Shown one piece after another: positions 61,959 through 64,000 of a stretch of DNA of 64,000 bases. Position 1 is the first letter of the stretch. The number at the start of each line of letters is the position of its first letter. The notes below the pieces were generated by a model, which was given only the letters and a program-made list of their open reading frames with translations, was not told the origin of the DNA and did not search any database. This DNA is from Lachnospiraceae bacterium (GTDB lineage: Bacteria; Bacillota; Clostridia; Lachnospirales; Lachnospiraceae): positions 156,664 to 220,663 of the forward strand of contig JAUNGI010000001.1 in NCBI GenBank assembly GCA_030524525.1, given 5' to 3'. A program made the position numbers and the translations under genes.

Positions 61959-63107
61959 CTACGCCCGTTTCATCAGCTTTTGCAGCAGTCTCCGACTATA
62001 ACCGTATTCCATCGGACAGTCAAAATGCTGCTTTGCAAAATACGCGGCGTTTTGCAGCCCCGCCTCCGGATGCAGAATCGCAGCCGGCAGCTCCTGCGCC
62101 GTGCGGAGCACGCCTCCCGGCAGCGCCTCGTAGTCGAGGTAGCAGCCCCGGTCGTAGCGTTCCAAATCGTAGGCGAAAAACAGCAGCGGTTTTCCCAGCA
62201 GCGAGTATTCGACCGCCGTACACGAATAGTCCGTTATCATCAGCTCCGATACGGTATACAGCCCCTTTACGTCCCCATAATCCGTTACGTTGACGCAGTT
62301 CCTCGGAAGCCGCTCGATCCCCTTCGGCGGACGCTGCGGATGAAAGCGCACGAGCAGGACATACTCCTCTCCCAGCCGCCGCAGCAGCTCCTCCGCCCGA
62401 AGCTGCTCCCAGATCGCATCGTTTTCCTCCGGCTCGGTCCGGAACGTGGGCGTATATAGGATCAGCTTTTTCCCGCGGCACGCAGGATAGCTCCGGTAAA
62501 AGCGCTCCGCCGCCCGCTGCTGCCGCTGCCCGTCAAAGTAATAATCCATCAGAGGGATCCCGTCGGGATGAATGTTTTTTCTTGGAATTCCAAGCGCCGA
62601 TTCGTAAATCGGCACAATATGCTCCGCCGTGACGGGCACATAATTGACCCGCCGGTTGCCTTTTTTGACCATGCGGCGCACATCGGGATCGGGCTCCGTA
62701 TCCAGTCCGAAGCGCTTGAACGCCCCCGCTCCGTGCCAGAGCTGCACCAGCACCGCGTCCGGCGAAAACGGCATATAGGCAAGCGGCAGAAAATTATCGT
62801 TCAAAAAGATATAGTGCGAGGTCGCCATATGATAGTTGACGACGACGAACAGCCCCAGACTGCCGATCAGCTTTTGCAGCCCTTGGGCGAAGGCAGAATT
62901 CCCGCGGGGGGCAAACAGCTGTTTTTTGGAGATCACGACCCGGCGGATGCCCGGATATTCCTTTTTCATCGCGTCGTGAACATAGCGGATGTTTCCCTGA
63001 AACTTGCAGTCGTGCCCCATAAAAAAGAAGGCTTTATCCGGTTTCATTCCGAACAGGCGAAACAGACGAAACAGCAGTCCGTAGCCCCGATACAACCATT
63101 GATTCAT
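61959..63107 (-). CDS. CDP-glycerol glycerophosphotransferase family protein (TagB/TagF-like)
   Basis: 382-residue peripheral membrane enzyme transferring polyol phosphate from a CDP-activated donor to a lipid-linked acceptor. Signature blocks: VQLWHGAGAFKRFG (His125), YTPTFR, VRFHPQRPP and SELMITDYSCTAVEYSLLGKP. It lacks the long N-terminal extension of TagF, nearer to TagB or single-module enzymes. AGGA lies ahead of ATG 63107, 5 bases after the cytidylyltransferase gene. Confidence 0.92.
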   Translation of the reverse strand: MNQWLYRGYGLLFRLFRLFGMKPDKAFFFMGHDCKFQGNIRYVHDAMKKEYPGIRRVVISKKQLFAPRGNSAFAQGLQKLIGSLGLFVVVNYHMATSHYIFLNDNFLPLAYMPFSPDAVLVQLWHGAGAFKRFGLDTEPDPDVRRMVKKGNRRVNYVPVTAEHIVPIYESALGIPRKNIHPDGIPLMDYYFDGQRQQRAAERFYRSYPACRGKKLILYTPTFRTEPEENDAIWEQLRAEELLRRLGEEYVLLVRFHPQRPPKGIERLPRNCVNVTDYGDVKGLYTVSELMITDYSCTAVEYSLLGKPLLFFAYDLERYDRGCYLDYEALPGGVLRTAQELPAAILHPEAGLQNAAYFAKQHFDCPMEYGYSRRLLQKLMKRA

Positions 63108-63112
63108 ATTTC

Positions 63113-63829
63113 CTACCCGAAGATCTGCTCGCTCTCGCGAAGGTCGTACAGCGCCCGAAAGACATAAAAATCGTTCGGCGTCGTAATCTTGATGTTGCTC
63201 CGAAGCCCCTCCACCATATGCATCTCATAGCCGTGCTTTTTCATGAGCATGCAGGAGTCGATCGCCGTGTTCTGCCCGGCAGCCCGCTCGATCTCATGAA
63301 CGGCAAGAATGTCCTTGAGGAAAAAGCTCTGCGGCGCCTGCGCCGTGTAAAGCGCCTTCCGCTCCGGCACCCGCTCTACGCCGACGCCGTCCCTCGATTC
63401 GACGATCGTCTCGTTGCACGATACCGCGGAAATGGCGTTGCCGAAGCGGAGCGTGGACTGAATGTTCCGGCTGATGAGCTCCCGGTCGATCAGAGGGCGC
63501 ACGCCGTCGTGGATCAGCACCACCGAATCCTCCGGGAAGCGCTCCGACGCCGCCTTCAGGGCGTTGTAGATCGACTCCTGCCCGGTGCTTCCGCCCGGAA
63601 CGACCTCCACCGCCTTTGTAATTTCAAATTTCCGAAGCAGCTTTTTCAGGTATGGAATCCAGTCCGACAGGCAGGAAATCACAATCCCGTCGATGTCCGG
63701 ATGCCCCTCAAAAACCTCAAGCGTATGAATGATGATCGGCTTTCCGTACAGCTCCAGAAATTGCTTCGGCTTTCCGTTGGTCTTCATGCGAAGCCCGCTT
63801 CCGCCGGCAAAAATAATTCCGATATTCAT
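63113..63829 (-). CDS. IspD/TarI-type cytidylyltransferase
   Basis: 238-residue enzyme making a CDP-activated alcohol from CTP. The signature FAGGSGLRM (7-15) and GKPKQF (19-24) are present, along with HDGVRPLIDRELI and TAQAPQSF. IspD (isoprenoid) and TarI (ribitol phosphate) share these. Adjacency to a CDP-polyol phosphotransferase favours a TarI-like role; the partner reductase TarJ would lie beyond the window. ATG 63829 follows GGGAGGAAC. First visible gene of the glycopolymer locus. Confidence 0.85.
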   Translation of the reverse strand: MNIGIIFAGGSGLRMKTNGKPKQFLELYGKPIIIHTLEVFEGHPDIDGIVISCLSDWIPYLKKLLRKFEITKAVEVVPGGSTGQESIYNALKAASERFPEDSVVLIHDGVRPLIDRELISRNIQSTLRFGNAISAVSCNETIVESRDGVGVERVPERKALYTAQAPQSFFLKDILAVHEIERAAGQNTAIDSCMLMKKHGYEMHMVEGLRSNIKITTPNDFYVFRALYDLRESEQIFG

Positions 63830-64000
63830 AAAGTTCCTCCCATAATCTTGTGTGGCGCGCCCTACGGCATACTTGCCGCGGCGCTGTGTTGGAAACGCCC
63901 CCGCATCAGAGACCGCAAAACGGTCTCTATGCTCTGCCGCTGCTTCCGCCGCTTCCTGCACGGTCCACGGCAAAGCCGCGAAATCCGCCGGCTTTCGCGG
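63830..64000. other. Intergenic GC-rich sequence with palindromes, no ORF seen
   Basis: The last 171 bases hold two stem-loops: AGAGACCG-CAAAA-CGGTCTCT (63908-63928) and CCGCGAAA...TTTCGCGG at the very end. Neither is followed by a T-run. It looks like the other palindrome-rich intergenic spacers of the window. Confidence 0.4.

Noticed and set aside
63908-63928. Hairpin AGAGACCG-CAAAA-CGGTCTCT as a terminator
   Set aside because: No T-run on either strand, so listed only as a palindrome in the end spacer.

Overview
The window looks like a chromosomal segment of a spore-forming Gram-positive anaerobe of the class Clostridia, most like Lachnospiraceae. Reasons: a GerW/YtfJ sporulation gene next to a DUF2953 gene, strong AAGGAGG ribosome binding sites, several TTG/GTG starts, a CpsBCD phosphotyrosine module, an iron-type DUF2325-DUF3793-flavodoxin cassette, and families (DUF6062, DUF6106) that I associate with that group. 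G+C is moderately high by eye (not counted), so most long antisense ORFs are shadows. I see no rRNA, tRNA, CRISPR array, insertion sequence or prophage. Nearly all genes are on the minus strand.

Layout. 1-6489 (minus): truncated fakA, yloU, a small plus-strand membrane peptide gene, rpmB, gerW/ytfJ, DUF2953, two unknown genes and a rhomboid-like membrane protein. 6662-9266 (plus): rqcH and a histidinol-phosphatase-type PHP gene, convergent with nifS. 10651-13772 (plus): an FHA-SEDS fusion overlapping a transpeptidase gene, a candidate cell-wall polymerase pair. 13938-16890 (minus): aminotransferase, hisC, queH. 16972-20920 (minus): subtilisin-like protease, then cpsB-cpsC-cpsD. 21017-25801 (minus): degV, glyA, lipoprotein, MORN protein, ybaK. 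25990-30825: dCMP deaminase, GH43 glycosidase, and an ATPase-permease fusion. 31050-38936 (minus): glnS, DUF6062, groEL (no groES), DUF6106, guaB, amidase, lipoprotein. 39097-46822 (minus): secreted esterase, Gly-rich membrane protein, trigger-factor-like anchored protein, HD-GYP-like protein, LTA-synthase-type sulfatase, zinc-ribbon membrane protein. 46904-51131: clpX paralog, polyprenyl-phosphate sugar transferase, divergent HtrA protease.

51199-55701 (minus) holds two transcription units: DUF2325-DUF3793-flavodoxin and a two-gene FtsX-type ABC transporter. Both carry the same 16-base palindrome (TTAG-N6-CTAA) upstream: one copy for the first, two just downstream of a near-consensus promoter for the second. 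This suggests one regulator, perhaps metal-responsive, controlling both.

55853-63829 (minus) is a surface-glycopolymer locus: cytidylyltransferase, CDP-glycerol-type transferase, ABC-2 exporter permease with an extra N-terminal membrane domain, GT61 transferase, exporter ATPase, UDP-galactopyranose mutase and GT2 transferase. With the initiating sugar transferase (48304-49719), CpsBCD (18724-20920) and the LTA-synthase-like gene, much of the window serves envelope polymer synthesis.

The least conventional features are the shared palindrome, the enlarged exporter permease, the FHA-SEDS/PBP pair, a strongly structured 5' leader before yloU-fakA, and intrinsic terminators that sit inside the coding sequence of the convergent neighbour.
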